DNA of 64,000 nt from Neoceratodus forsteri (GCA_016271365.2 CM057456.1:610705501-610769500); one strand, 5' to 3'. Positions 1 to 10,439 are shown, counted from the stretch's first letter. The notes: generated by a model from the sequence alone, not told the origin. Numbers and translations are program-made.

Positions 1-13
1 CGGGACGCGCTCC

Positions 14-244
14 ATGCTTCTATGCAAGGAAGCTCTCTGCATTTGGTCACTCGTGCGCAGCCTGGAGGCGGATCTCCTAGCCATTCATGTGGCAGGAGCC
101 TCCAACACCCTGGCCGATGCCCTGAGCCGGATAGGGGCTGCATCTCACGAGTGGTCTCTCCTGCCGGAGGTAGTACAAGATCTGTTCTCCCACTGGGGCA
201 CACCTCAGGTGGACCTGTTTGCCTCCAGGGAGAATCGAAGCTGA
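14..244 (+). pseudogene. DIRS-A RNase H, C-terminal part
   Basis: This is the end of the RNase H domain that degrades RNA in the RNA:DNA hybrid during DIRS reverse transcription. The conserved tail LADALSRIG is visible, with the last acidic residue in the N/D-A-L-S-R motif. It is followed by SHEWSLLPEVVQDLF and GTPQVDLFASRENR, a stretch repeated in the other DIRS copies here. The upstream part lies outside the window. A stop follows at once, and the downstream linker continues in another frame, so the chain is broken. Confidence 0.8.
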
Positions 245-539
245 GGCTGTTTCATGCCCGGCCCCCTCAGCAGGGCTCGCTGCAGGGGGATGCCTTCTCA
301 AGGCTCTGGACCCTGGGCCTCTTTTACGCCTTTCCCCCATTTCCCTTGATTCACAAGGTGCTTCTCAAGACAAGGAGGGACAAGGCGCAGGTGATTCTGA
401 TAGCCCCAGACTGGCCCCACCAGTTCTGGTACCCAGATCTCCTCAGCCTCAGCTCCAGGCTCCCGAGGCAGTTTCCAGCTCGCCCGGACCTGCTCTCAGT
501 CGATCAGGGGAAGGTGTTCCATCCGGACCTTCAATCCCT

Positions 540-1602
540 GCACCTGACGGCCTGGTTCCTGAGCTGCTAGAGTTCCAGGTCTTGGGTCTTTCCGACGAGG
601 TCCTCAATGTTGTTGAGGCGTCCCGTAAGGAGTCGACCAGAAAATGCTACGCCTTCAGATGGAAGAGATTCTCCATTTGGTGTCAGGGCAAGGGCTTGGA
701 CCCTTCCTCCTGTTCTGTGGCAAGCATTTTGGACTATTTATGGTCCCTTTCTAGTCAAGGGCTTAGGTCGACGACCCTAAAGGTGCACCTGGCAGCCATC
801 TCTGCTTACCGGGCGTGGGCGGGGGCAGTCGGTGGCGCAGGAAAAGGTGGTCGGGCGCTTTTTCAAAGGCCTTGATCACATTTCCCCTCCGGTGCGAGAA
901 CCTCCACCTCCGTGGGATCTACTGCTGTTACTGGCAAAGCTCATGAGCAAGCCATTCAAACCAGTGCACAGGTGTGAACTCTCTCACCTGTCGTGGAAGA
1001 CCGCCTTCTTGGTGGCTATCATGTCAGCCAGAAGGATGGGAGAGCTCCAGGCGCTTTGCATCGAGTCTCCTTACCTGGTCTTCCACAGGGACAAGGTTGT
1101 CCTGCGCTCCCTACCGAAATTCCTTCGAAGGTGGTGTGGGAGTTTCACCTTAATCAGGTGCTGACTCTGCCGGTGTTCTACCCCAATCACACCTCGGAGC
1201 CGAATATAGGCTCCATACTCTGGACCCTAGAAGGGCGCTCGCTTATTATAAGGAGCGCACGGATGAAATTCGGGGAGAGGTTCGCCAGCTGTTTGTCACC
1301 TACGCTGAAGCCGCACCTAGCAGACCTGCAGCCAAGCGGCCGATAGGCAGGTGGGTCACCTCCTGCATAGATCGCTGCTATAAGTTGGCGGGCATGGAGC
1401 CTCCGAGAGGGATAAGAGCTCATTCTATCGTCATACTGCTGCATCGGTGGCTGCTTCCAGGGATGTCCCTATCCAGGAAATCTGCAGGGCTGCTACCTGG
1501 AAGTCAGCACACACCTTTATTACCCATTACCACATCGACCTTGAGTCACGCCGGGATGCTGGTTTTGGGGCCTTGGTTCTCCAGTCTTTATTCCCTAAGT
1601 AG
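540..1602 (+). pseudogene. DIRS-A tyrosine recombinase (broken)
   Basis: This is the DIRS tyrosine recombinase that would integrate the circular cDNA. The N-terminal SAM-like core-binding part is at about 575-830 (RKCYAFRWKRFSIWC, then LDYLWSLSSQGLRSTTLKVHLAAISAY). The catalytic domain begins near 960: the first catalytic Arg lies in SARRMGELQAL (about 1024-1056). The C-terminus, AATWKSAHTFITHYHID, holds the expected Trp and Tyr positions and runs to a natural TAG at 1600-1602. At least three frameshifts (near 835, 1130 and 1420) break it. One falls between the His of the H-x-x-R motif (RAHSI, near 1420) and the intact C-terminal segment, so it cannot be made as one protein. Confidence 0.85.
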
Positions 1603-1659
1603 GGGGTGTGCGCCTTGCCTCCCTCCTCACGGAGAACTGCTAGGAGTCTGCCAATAAGT

Positions 1660-1740
1660 GTGGATGAACAACATATTCATGTCCCTAGAAATACAGGTTA
1701 CTCACCTGTAACAGGAGTTCTAGGAATGGTATATGTTGTT
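1660..1740 (+). repeat. DIRS-A internal complementary hairpin
   Basis: An imperfect inverted repeat about 85 bp long: GATGAACAACATATTC is mirrored by the reverse complement of GGTATATGTTGTTCATC. Its centre holds the GGTTACTCACCTGTAACAG terminal motif. This is the expected internal complementary region of a DIRS element, just after the recombinase stop, which templates closure of the circular intermediate. Confidence 0.75.
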
Positions 1741-1896
1741 CATCCCTAACCCATCCGACCTCCCGGCTTTGGCCCTACCTGAGCTTCCAGCGGGCCAGAT
1801 CTGGCGTCATGGGGCGGAGCGAGTTTATCACCCAGGTGGGTGGGAGGAGCCAGCTTGAAGACCTTCCGGCAAGATTTAAAGCGGCAAGGAACCTGC

Positions 1897-1957
1897 CAAT
1901 AAGTGTGGATGAACAACATATACCATTCCTAGAACTCCTGTTACAGGTGAGTAACCT
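1897..1957 (+). repeat. DIRS-A right terminal repeat
   Basis: It reads GTGGATGAACAACATATACC, passes through CTAGAACTCCTGTTAC and ends AGGTGAGTAACCTGTA. It is the inverted partner of the hairpin arm at 1690-1737. The end sequence directly meets a second copy of the same terminal module. Confidence 0.75.
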
Positions 1958-1976
1958 GTATTTACTCACCTGTAAC
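1957..1976 (+). repeat. DIRS-A2 module, fragment 1 (left tip)
   Basis: TTTACTCACCTGTAACA matches the tip of the DIRS-A inverted repeat (GTTACTCACCTGTAACAGG at about 1698). It lies between the end of DIRS-A and the start of DIRS-B. The next bases expected from DIRS-A (TTCTAGGAATGGTATATG) resume at 12777 and 13099, so this is the left tip of a split module. Confidence 0.6.
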
Positions 1977-2180
1977 AGTGGATCTTACCTGAGAGGGCTC
2001 TTGCAGTAGGTATTCACATATAGGACTAAGCCGCCAGGTGTCAGGACCCCACAGAAAAATCTCTAGCTAGCAGTCTCTGGCGGGGACCGCCCCCACGTCA
2101 GGTGACCAGTGTCATCCAACATCAGTATAAAAGGGCGGTCCCCTACACCTGCCTTCCAGTTCTTTCCCGCTGTCTGCTTG
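1977..2180 (+). promoter_or_regulatory. DIRS-B left inverted repeat with TATA box
   Basis: It starts near GGATCTTACCTGAGAGGGCT and is mirrored at 12563-12776 (GAGCC..., CTAGCTAGAGATTTTT, GGGGCGGTCCCCGCC, TTTATACTGACGTTGGATGA). A TATAAAAG box lies at 2126-2133, about 170 bp before the gag start, and the matching position in DIRS-E has TATATAGG at 51451. The box probably drives the element's transcript. That is inferred from position and from conservation between two copies. Confidence 0.65.
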
Positions 2181-2301
2181 TGAAAGTACCTCGCAGAAGA
2201 ACAGTGCTCTTTCATCTCACCATTTTGGATGAGTATTACTCTTTTCGACTTCAACTTTTCAATTTTCTTCTCAAATACAGTTTTTGAATATCTCGCTGTG
2301 T

Positions 2302-4260
2302 ATGTCATCCCCGACGCCCTCCGAATCGCATAAGAATAAGTGCGACTCGTGTGGTTCCCAGCTCCCTCACAAGGATGGTCACTCTCTGTGCATTTTCTGC
2401 TTAGGCCCGTACCACCACATGGAGGAGTGTCAGCATTGCCAAAAATTCAGTTCCGCTACCTGCAAACGGAGGCAGCAGTCCCTGGAAGCTCATTTGCTGA
2501 AAAAGAAAATGGCATCCATGGAAAAGGAATTGAAGAAATTGAGGCAGGCGTCCACTTCCCCCGAAGGCCACAAGAAAAAGAGGGACAAGGAGCACGGGGA
2601 TGGGGACTCGTCGTCCACAGCTGCTGCGACTTCGGCTGGAGTCACGGCCCTTAAAGGTATCTTCTCCTCCTCCAGGGGACCAATCCTCGACGGCCGCCTT
2701 GGTGGTTACCAAGCCGGTGTTGCACCCCCCCCAATAGGCTTGCGCTCGGGCCCGCTAGGAGCCTCCGGGGCAGAGGAGGCCTCCACTTCCACTACGGCCG
2801 CTCAACCTTCTCAGCCTGCCGACAAGAGTGGGTCTGGTAAGTCGGGCTCTGGCTCCGCTGACATCCGTCGAACCAAGGCTGATAAGCGTCCGTTGGACCC
2901 TCTGTCTGACCACCACCCGACCCACATCAGGCTCTGAAACCCGCCTGATGTCCAGGAGTCGCTGCAATGTGCTCCTGCTGCATTTCCCTCTGAGGCCCTC
3001 TGTCCCCTCAGACTCCCCCCGGGGATTCTGCTCCCTCTTCCCCAGCTGGGTTCGAGGACACAGGGATGCTGCCGTCAAGGGTGCCCCCACCAACGCCGGA
3101 TCCGACGCCAGTTAACCCGACATCACCCTCCAGTATACTGCTACCTGATGACAGACCATTCCGCTGTCCGGACCGGCAGGGCTCCCGGACCCTCCTGTGG
3201 GTCCACCTACTCCGGGCCCTCTGCCCTACGGGCTGACGCCTGAACCATCTGGTCCGCCTGCTGGACCGAAGCAAGGACCTTCTGCTCCGTCAGAGCCCCT
3301 GGCGCCTGGATACCCAATGCCACGATACCCAACGCCGCAGTATCCGGCTCCACAGTACCTGACACCGCAGTATCCGATGCTGCAGTACCCGGCGCCTCAG
3401 TACCCGATGCCGGGCCTCCCGCCATCAGGAAAGGCAGATAGGCTCTATCAGGCTTTGGAGCGTAAAGACTTTCTCAGTCTTCGTCCCAAGGCGGATTGTT
3501 TGGTGATTAGCGCCGCTCACGACCGATCATCCAACCCAAAGCATCTCAGCTCATTCCCTCCTGACAAGGAATCTTGACTTCTGGACCAGTACAGGAAGAA
3601 GATCTACGCATCTTCTACCCTGGGTATGAGGGCCCTAAACTATGTTGGATACATGGGGGACTACCAGAAGTCCATTCTTAGGTTGAAGCCAAACTGGACT
3701 GTCTTCCTGATTTCCAGCCCAAACAGGAACCGGGAGACCTGGTCTGTTCTGCCTGTTTGGCGTGTAGGCACGTTACGTGCCACATACGACGCGGTGGACA
3801 CTGCAGGTAGGAGCTCGGCTTTCGCCGTAGGCTTGCAGCGTCATGCCTGGCTCTGTGTGCAGGTTTGGTCCCTGAAGTGCAGACTGCTATCCAGGATGCT
3901 CCCTTCAGGGGCTCCGTACTATTCGAAGGTGATGTCAAGGACATCATGACCGAATTGCAGGAGAAGAGTTTGGCACTCAAGTCTGTTCAGACTGTGTACA
4001 AATCCCCTCGGGGCAGAAACGTCCCTTTCGGCACCAAAATCACCAAAAACAAAAACAAAGGCAGGCCCGACGTCCAAATAAATGTAGAGCCGCGTCAGCA
4101 GCCAAAGCTCCTCCCAGCAAGAAAGCCTCCGGAGCTCCGGCCGCTGCTCTGCCCTCTGCCTCCTGACTTCTTACCTCTCCCTCTTCCTCTGGCTGTTCCA
4201 GAGGAACCGGTAGGGGAGAGATTCTCCTCTCCTCTCATCTGCCGGGATGGGAGAGGATAA
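2302..4260 (+). pseudogene. DIRS-B gag-like protein (broken)
   Basis: This is the first gene of the element and probably a nucleoprotein. I chose the ATG at 2302 (MSSPTPSESHKN) because DIRS-E begins with the same context at 51594. The N-terminus has a Cys/His cluster: CDSCG, then LCIFCLGPYHHMEEC and CQHC, spaced like paired zinc knuckles. A Lys-rich, probably helical stretch follows (LLKKKMASMEKELKKL). A Ser/Pro-rich middle stops at 2937, and the reading moves to other frames near 3197 and 3865. The last part (QDAPFRGSVLFEGDVKDIMTEL) matches DIRS-E residues near 54020-54080. At least three frame changes make it non-functional. Confidence 0.75.
3300..3420 (+). repeat. Tandem PxYP / PQYP codon repeat in DIRS-B gag
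   Basis: About eight short in-frame repeats of the type CCGCAGTATCCG encode MPRYP, TPQYP, APQYL, TPQYP, MLQYP, APQYP. The period is 15 bp. The matching region of DIRS-E (52800-52960) is also Pro/Tyr-rich (GYHHQPYPYWYQAPGYP) but not regularly repeated. It looks like replication slippage within a disordered linker. Confidence 0.7.
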
Positions 4261-4496
4261 CAGCAGATGCTTGGGTGCTTCAGCTGGTCTCAGCGGGGCG
4301 CTCAATAGGGTTCACCGGAAGGCCTCCTCGCAGACCTCCCCATCTGTCCTCGTACTCCCCTATTCATCTTCCCTTGGTACTAGAGGAGATTTGCTGTCTT
4401 CTTCAGAAGGCAGCAATAGAACCCCTTCCCTCCACCTTTTGGGGTACGGGTTACTATTCTCAGTTCTTCCTAGTGCCAAAGAAGACCAGACACCTG
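4261..4496 (+). pseudogene. DIRS-B reverse transcriptase, N-terminal piece
   Basis: The start of the reverse transcriptase: FIFPWY-type text is lost, but LLQKAAIEPLPSTFWGTGYY and SQFFLVPKKTRHLR are clear in the frame of 4275. Near-identical text is present in DIRS-E at about 54535-54640. It breaks off exactly after HLR, where the L2-type LINE enters. The continuation ILDLSSLNLYVEYKRF is found at about 9677. Confidence 0.8.
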
Positions 4497-5950
4497 AGAC
4501 ATAGTGATTCTTTCTGTAACAACACTGCTTTTAAAACTGTGCATGAATCAATGTAATTCCTTCTGTAGCCTTACTGCGTTTAAATACTGCCTAAATCAAT
4601 GTAAAGCTGCACAATTACAATTGCTGCATGTAAAGCCACGTACCTATTGCTAGCTCCTCCTCCCTACCAACCAGTACTTAAAGCTGCCTTTTTTTTTTGT
4701 CCCTTCCAGCAGTGCGGTCACGAGGGCAAGCTGGTTCAGCCCTCCCCACAGCCACCGAATCTCCCCGCGGACAACGGAGCAGCCCAGAGTACCCAGGTAG
4801 CGATCCCATGCTTGCAACCGAGACAGAGTGCTGCGCCAGAGATATTTTGAACTTGGCGCCTTTTTTTAAACCCAGACTGACTGTTGCCTCTTTCGGGTTT
4901 CCGTCGGTGGAGCAGTGTAGATTGTTTTTTTCACCACACACTGCCTCACTACCGACATAGGATTTCCACCCAGGAGAACAGTACTTTAAGGAATTAATCC
5001 GGTTTAAGCTACAGGGGACACAGTGATTCCTTCTGTAACAACACTGCTTTTAAAGCTGTGCCTGAATCAATTTTTTTTTTTGCCCCCCGCCCCGGATCTG
5101 CCCCTAGAGTGCCTCTTCCTTCTCTCCTGCACAGCGGGGTCTGTCTTGGGGATCGAGGGTCCCCCATATCTTCTTCCGTTTTCTGTCCTCCCCCCCATAG
5201 CCCGCCCCTGGGGCGTCGGCACAGGGGCCGTAGGCGTCAAGAGAAAGCGACCTGCGGACGCGTCTCTCTCAGCGCCTTCAAATGTCCCCTCAACCCGGAC
5301 TCTGAACGGAGCCCTTCAAGCCCCTTGAGTGCCAGTGCTCCCACTGGCATTTTCGAGGTTGGCATCCCCGAGGGAGGAGCATCTGTTGGGACGCTCAATC
5401 CTCCCTCCCCCTGCCGACCCCCGGCAACCTGAGCCCGTTCCCGAACCTGGGTCACCGGCGTGGCGCGAAGTGTTGTGTCCAGCGCCTCAACCTTCAGCGC
5501 CACCGGGCCGGCTCTGAATCAGTTTAATTTTCTCTGTAACACTCTAAGGGGAACAGTACTTTAAGGAATTAATCCGGTTTAAGCTAAAGGGGACACAGTG
5601 ATTCTTTCTGTAACAACACTGCTTTTAAAACTGTGCCTGAATCAATGTAATTCCTTCTGTAGCCTCACTGCTTTTAAATGCTGCCTAAATCAGTGTAAAG
5701 CTGCACAATTACAATTGCTGCATGTAAAGCCACGTACCTGTTGCTAGCTCCTCCTCCCTATCGACCAATACTTAAAGCTGCCTTTTTTTTTTTTTGTCCC
5801 TTCCACCAGTGCGGTCGCGAGGGCAAGCTGGTTCAGCCCTCCCCACAGCCACCGAATCCCCCCCGCGGACAACGGAGCAGCCCAGAGTACCCAGGTAGCG
5901 ATCCCACGCTTGCAGCCAAGACAGAGTGCTGATTCAGTGAGCCACAGAGT
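4497..5950 (+). repeat. Tandem 5' monomers of the L2-type LINE
   Basis: The landmark GACAYAGTGATTC recurs at about 4498, 5017 and 5589. GGAACAGTACTTTAAGGAAT recurs at about 4975 and 5548. A long block (TGTAATTCCTTCTGTAGCC through CAGAGTACCCAGGTAGCG) at about 4553-4805 repeats at about 5647-5900. These look like two to three partial promoter monomers, as known for the 5' UTRs of some LINEs. Between them are GC-rich stretches (5085-5515) with poly-T runs. Confidence 0.7.
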
Positions 5951-6049
5951 GCTGCGCCAGAGTGAGGCCCCACCTGCGCTACGCGCAGGCTCCCCACCGC
6001 CCCCACCATCACCCTTAGTGAGCTCCTCCTTTTATGGGGTTGACCTCGT

Positions 6050-7451
6050 GTGCGCATAAACCAATCAGCCCACTTTCCCATTAGCTCCTTATATTATTCA
6101 GCCACTAGCGGCCTCCCCAGAGCAGCTTTCAAATCTACTACTAAAATGCAGTATCTCCCATTGATAATTATTATGCTATGCCTAACCTTATCTTTCCTTC
6201 CACCCTCATCCCACCCAATTCTACCTGGCTCTATGCCACTTCTCCCTGAGGCTACAAAGCCACCCCTCCACTCCTCCTCTGCCCTAGTGGGCCACACTCG
6301 GCACCACTGGCATAACTGGTCCCTGGGGGCCACTATCCTCCCTCCCTCTTTCCATGCAGAGCTACCGGCCTTATATATCCCCTACTACTTAGACCCTAAG
6401 GCTAACTCACAAACTCTTAACCGTCCCCCTCTACGCTGGTCATCTCAAAAGACCATGCGTCTAGCAAGACACATTCTGGCTCTCTTTCTTCTTATAGCCG
6501 GGGACGTAGAACGTAACCCAGGTCCTCCATCCCCAATAGCTGGGCGACCCCCTGCACCGGCTACTCACCTCCCAAGAGGTTTCAAAATAGTCCACCTAAA
6601 CATCTGCAGCATCCTGAACAAAACAGCAGCCCTACAAACTACTGTCCTATCCCTTCACCCTGATATTGTAATCATTACTGAATCTTGGCTGAAGCCCCAT
6701 AATCTTGACGTGGAATTCGCAATACCCGGGTTCTCCTTAATCCGCCAAGACGGACAGGGCAGAAAGAAGGGTGGGGGCACTGCCATGCATATCTCCTCTA
6801 ATCTTCAGTTCTCCATAATCACCCCTACCGTACCCATACATTCAATAGATTCCCTTCTAATCAAAATCCCCCTTCTGCACTCTATCCCTGTTTACATAGC
6901 AGGGTCATACTGTCCGCCAGACACACCACTGGGTAGCATCCTTGACCACCTTGGCAACCTGAGGTCCCTTACGGCAGGCAGTGAACTCCATATCCTTGGA
7001 GATTTCAACCAGGACTGGCTAGGCAGTGTAGCCACCAAAACGCGTTGCCAAATAAATGCTCTAAACCTGTCCCAGCAAATAGGGGAACCCACTCACCTAA
7101 ACCACAAGTCCAAAAAGCATACACTACTGGATTGGGCCCTCACCACCCACCTCCCGGATAGTTAAAGCTGGCCTACTACCAGACTCCCTTAGTGACCACC
7201 ATATGATTTATATGGTGCGCAAAATCTTCCGACCCAAGGCCCCTCCTCCCCGCACGCTTTACAACAGAGCTTACAATTCCCTTGATCTGACCGATCTCCT
7301 AAATGACCTCACCAACATTGACTGGTCAGTCATCCCTAGGGCCACCTCCATGGGCGAGGCCCTGAAATTTTTCTCTACCAAATTCCTAGCCATCTGGGAC
7401 TTACACGCTCCTCTCAGAAGATCCAGAGTAAGAGGAGCACACTTACCTTGA
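6050..7451 (+). pseudogene. L2-type LINE ORF2, leader with 2A motif and APE endonuclease
   Basis: The ATG at 6050 opens 371 codons. Residues about 33-52 form a hydrophobic leader. A second hydrophobic stretch (ILALFLLIA) precedes an exact 2A skipping motif, GDVERNPGP, at residues 151-159 (6500-6526). The apurinic-type endonuclease follows: HLNICSILNK, ITESWLKPH (catalytic Glu), GGGTAMHIS, HILGDFNQDW (catalytic Asp/Asn). It would nick target DNA to prime reverse transcription. A frameshift near 7160 moves the reading to the frame of 7203, where SDHHMIY gives the catalytic Asp-His. A TGA at 7449-7451 interrupts the link to the reverse transcriptase. Confidence 0.85.
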
Positions 7452-7466
7452 GTAACAGCTAACCTC

Positions 7467-9415
7467 TTGGAACAACTACGAGCCAGAGACCGAGCCTGCA
7501 AATCTTTCAAGGCAACAGGTGCTCAAACGGCTCTGCAACACTACCGATCGCTAAGAAATGCCTGCACAAGACTCATATGTCAGGCCAATTGTAACTACTT
7601 TAAGTCTGCTTTCAACAATAACTTCGCTCACACTACACAATCCTGGAAGTCAATAAAATCCCTTCTTAACCCCCCAGCCCAACCTCCGACTCCCACTTTT
7701 AACATAGGCGGAAGCATCATCGTGGATCCTAGTGCGGTTGCCACTGAGTTTAATTCATATTTCTCCACCACAGCATCTTCTCTACTCTCCTCCCATCCCC
7801 ATCTCCCGGCCTTTGTTCCCCCTGCAGTATCCTCTCCAGCCTCCTTCTCGCTCTGCCCAGTCACACCTGGCCAGGTACTAAAAATACTGCAGTCACTCAA
7901 CCCATCCAAAGGTAAATGCCCATCAGGCCTTGATTCCAAAATGCTCCTGCTTTCAGCACCTGCCATAGCCTACCCTCTAACCTCCCTCTATAACCTGTCT
8001 TTTAGACTTGGGTCAGTCCCTACAATATGGAAACAAGCCACAATCATTCCCCTAGCTAAAGGAATTGACCTTTCCTCCCCATCCAACTACCGACCCATAT
8101 CACTGCTCCCCATCCTAGCCAAAATTCAAGAGCACCTTGTACTATCCCAGCTCCACCACTGTCTTGATGCCACATCATTCTTCACCCCCTTCCAGGCCGG
8201 TTTTAGGAAAAACCACTCACCACCACCTCTCTTCTTCGCCTCACTAACACCATCCTTACGGGTATGGACAAAGGGGAAATAACTGCAGCTATCTTTGTCG
8301 ACCTGGCCAAAGCCTTCGACACGGTCTCGCATCCCCTGTTGGCAAAACTCGCTCAAGCTGGACTGTCTGTGACTGCAAATAACTGGTTCCATTCATACCT
8401 TGCAGGTAGGTCCCAATCAGTCCGTATTGGCTCGGCTAGTTCTACTTCACTCCCTGTCACCAGTGGAGTCCCCTAAGGGTCTGTTCTTGGCCCTCTGCTG
8501 TTTTCTGTCTTTCTCAGCGACCTGCCTGTTGCCTGCCCACATACTGCTATCCACATGTACGCAGACGACACGGTGCTGTTTGCCTCTGGCTCATCCCCCA
8601 ATGCAGTGACAGCCTGTCTGCAGAAGGACTTCGACTCCATCCAACGTTGGTTCCTCTTAAATCAGTTATTTTTAAACTCAAATAAAACAGTCTCCCTCAC
8701 CTTCGGCTCTCGGGCCAAACTAACCCGCCTTCCTGCGCCCCCACGTTCTACACTCTGGATAGCTCCCCACTGAAGGCCTGCACTTCCTGTGGATATCTCG
8801 GTGTCTGGCTAGATCAGTACCTTGACTTTTCTGCGCATATAGATGCTCTACACAAGAAACTGCATCCCATGCTGGGTGTTCTCTACCGCAACAAAAATTG
8901 CATCCCTCTACCAACACGACTAGCAATAGTCCAAAAAATGATCCTCCCGATTATGGACTACGGCGATGTAGTCTACTGTGCTGCCCTCCAAACTTCCTTA
9001 TCCAGGCTTGACCCCCTCTTCAACTCCTTCTGCCGGTTCTCCTTGGACCGTCCTCCTAGTACTCATCACTGTGACCTCTACCAGTCCTTGGACCTCCCCC
9101 TCTCTACATAACCGGCGATTGCTACACTGTGCTAGAACCACTGCCAAATTCTGGATGCAGACACTCCCCTCCTACCTGTTGTCCTTCCTAACAGCCCTCC
9201 CCTCACCGGCTTACGCTCTCAGGAACATCGACTCTCGACTCCTTCACATCCCACACAGATCCACCAGGTCTGGCCAAGCTGCCTTCAGCTTCAGGTTGCC
9301 CAAATTATGGAACTCCCTGGCAGCAGATATTAGACATGCCACAAGTACTCCACACCAGAATGCCCTTCTTAAAACTCACTTCTCAACATACTGCTCCTGT
9401 ATCCCTCCCCCTTGA
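7467..9415 (+). pseudogene. L2-type LINE reverse transcriptase and C-terminus (broken)
   Basis: This part copies the LINE RNA at the nick. Fingers: SNYRPISLLPILAKI (about 8080). Palm: FVDLAKAFDTVSH (about 8297, catalytic Asp) and MYADDTVLFAS (about 8555, catalytic YADD intact). Between them TAA at 8474-8476 replaces an expected Gln in the VPQGSVLGP motif, a single-base nonsense change. Frameshifts near 8260, 8750 and 9100 break it further. The C-terminal thumb (IMDYGDVVYCAA, 8950-8986) and the last block (RSGQAAFSFRLPKLWNSLA) are typical of the L2 group. It stops at 9413-9415. Confidence 0.88.
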
Positions 9416-9676
9416 ACCCCTCACAACCTAACTACCAGCAGTTAACACCGGTCTGGTTACTCCATTTTAGGTATTTTGAGATTTTGACAGCTCCAAATGT
9501 TTGCTGAAATTGTACCTGTAAATTGTATTTATGACTGTCTCATCAATTGTCTTGTACCACATATATTTATGTATGTTTTTCTGTATTACTGTACCATTTG
9601 TAACTTCGGCGCATCTGGAATTGAGCGTACTCTCTCAGATGCTTTCCTGGTAAAACTCTTAAATAAATAAATATAT

Positions 9677-10308
9677 CTTAGATCTGAGCTCTCTGAATCT
9701 GTACGTGGAGTATAAGCGGTTCAGAATGCTCTCTCTACAGAGCCTTCTTCCCATGATTTGGCCAGGACAGTGGCTGTGCGCTTTGGATATGCAGGATGCA
9801 TGTGTCCATATCCCCATATGCCCTTCCCACTGCATATACCTCCGTTTTTGTTTCCAGGGGGTACACTACCAGTTCAGGGCCCCTCCCATTTGGTGTTTCC
9901 TCGGCTCCCTGAGTATTTACCAAATGCCTGGCGGTAGTGGCAGCCTTCCTGCATACCTAGGGATTGCAGGTCTTCCCCTACCTGGACGACTGGCTTCTGG
10001 CAGCTCCGTCCATGGAAGAACTCTTACACTCCCTTTCTCTTACCCTACAGGTCTTTTCCAGCCTGGATATCACTGTCAACCAGGCCAAGTCCCATCTGGT
10101 CCCTTGCCAACGGCTGCAGTTTATAGGGGCAGTGTTGGATACGACCCTAGGCAAAGCTTTTTTGCCCCCTGGACAGAGTTCAGACTCTCTTAAGCCGGGC
10201 TTGCTTCTTGTCCAGCCTCAGATGAATCAGAGCCAGGAAGGTCCTTCGCCTTCTCGGGCTCATGGCAGCAGCCATTCCGACTGTCCCTCTAGTGAGGCTC
10301 CACATTAG
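9677..10308 (+). pseudogene. DIRS-B reverse transcriptase, main part
   Basis: This continues the reverse transcriptase after the LINE. ILDLSSLNLYVEYKRFRML leads to WLCALDMQDACVHIPI (first catalytic Asp region, about 9770-9820). The catalytic box VFPYLDDWLLAAP is intact at about 9967-10005, followed by ITVNQAKSHLVPCQRLQFIG. The reading frame changes near 9900 between the two blocks. A further frame change near 10200 precedes GLMAAAIPTVPLVRLH, the block joining to RNase H. The same order occurs in DIRS-E. Confidence 0.85.
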
Positions 10309-10439
10309 AGTATCCCAGTGGACTCTCCGGTCTCAATGGGACCAATCTCAGGATGACCTGGACCACGAGGTCCTAGTGTCGGACCCAATGAACAGGGATG
10401 TGCAATGGTGGACAGTTCAGGAGAACCTCACCCGGGGGG

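Larger units (their letters stand above)
1..1957 (+). mobile_element. DIRS-A retrotransposon, right half
   Basis: This is the 3' half of a DIRS-type retrotransposon cut by the window edge. It reads RNase H end, tyrosine recombinase, internal hairpin (about 1660-1740), a 150-bp spacer, then a right terminal repeat ending near 1957. DIRS elements integrate a circular intermediate with a tyrosine recombinase rather than an integrase, and end in inverted repeats plus an internal complementary region, which is the layout seen here. All coding parts are frameshifted. Its terminal sequence (GTGGATGAACAACATA) differs from those of the other DIRS copies in the window, so it is a separate subfamily. 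Confidence 0.9.
4497..9676 (+). mobile_element. L2/CR1-group LINE inserted in DIRS-B
   Basis: A near full-length non-LTR retrotransposon. It has a 1.45-kb tandemly repeated 5' region, an endonuclease/reverse transcriptase ORF from about 6050 to 9415, and a 260-bp 3' UTR ending in a TAAATAAATAAAT tail at about 9660-9676. The junctions are clear because the DIRS-B reverse transcriptase stops at HLR (4496) and resumes at ILDLSSLN (about 9677). The simple-repeat tail instead of poly(A) fits the CR1/L2 group. It is younger than DIRS-B but has several frameshifts and stops. Confidence 0.9.

Noticed and set aside
22..570. 182-codon open frame overlapping the DIRS-A RNase H
   Set aside because: Wrong frame relative to recognised RNase H and recombinase motifs; composition is that of an out-of-frame shadow.
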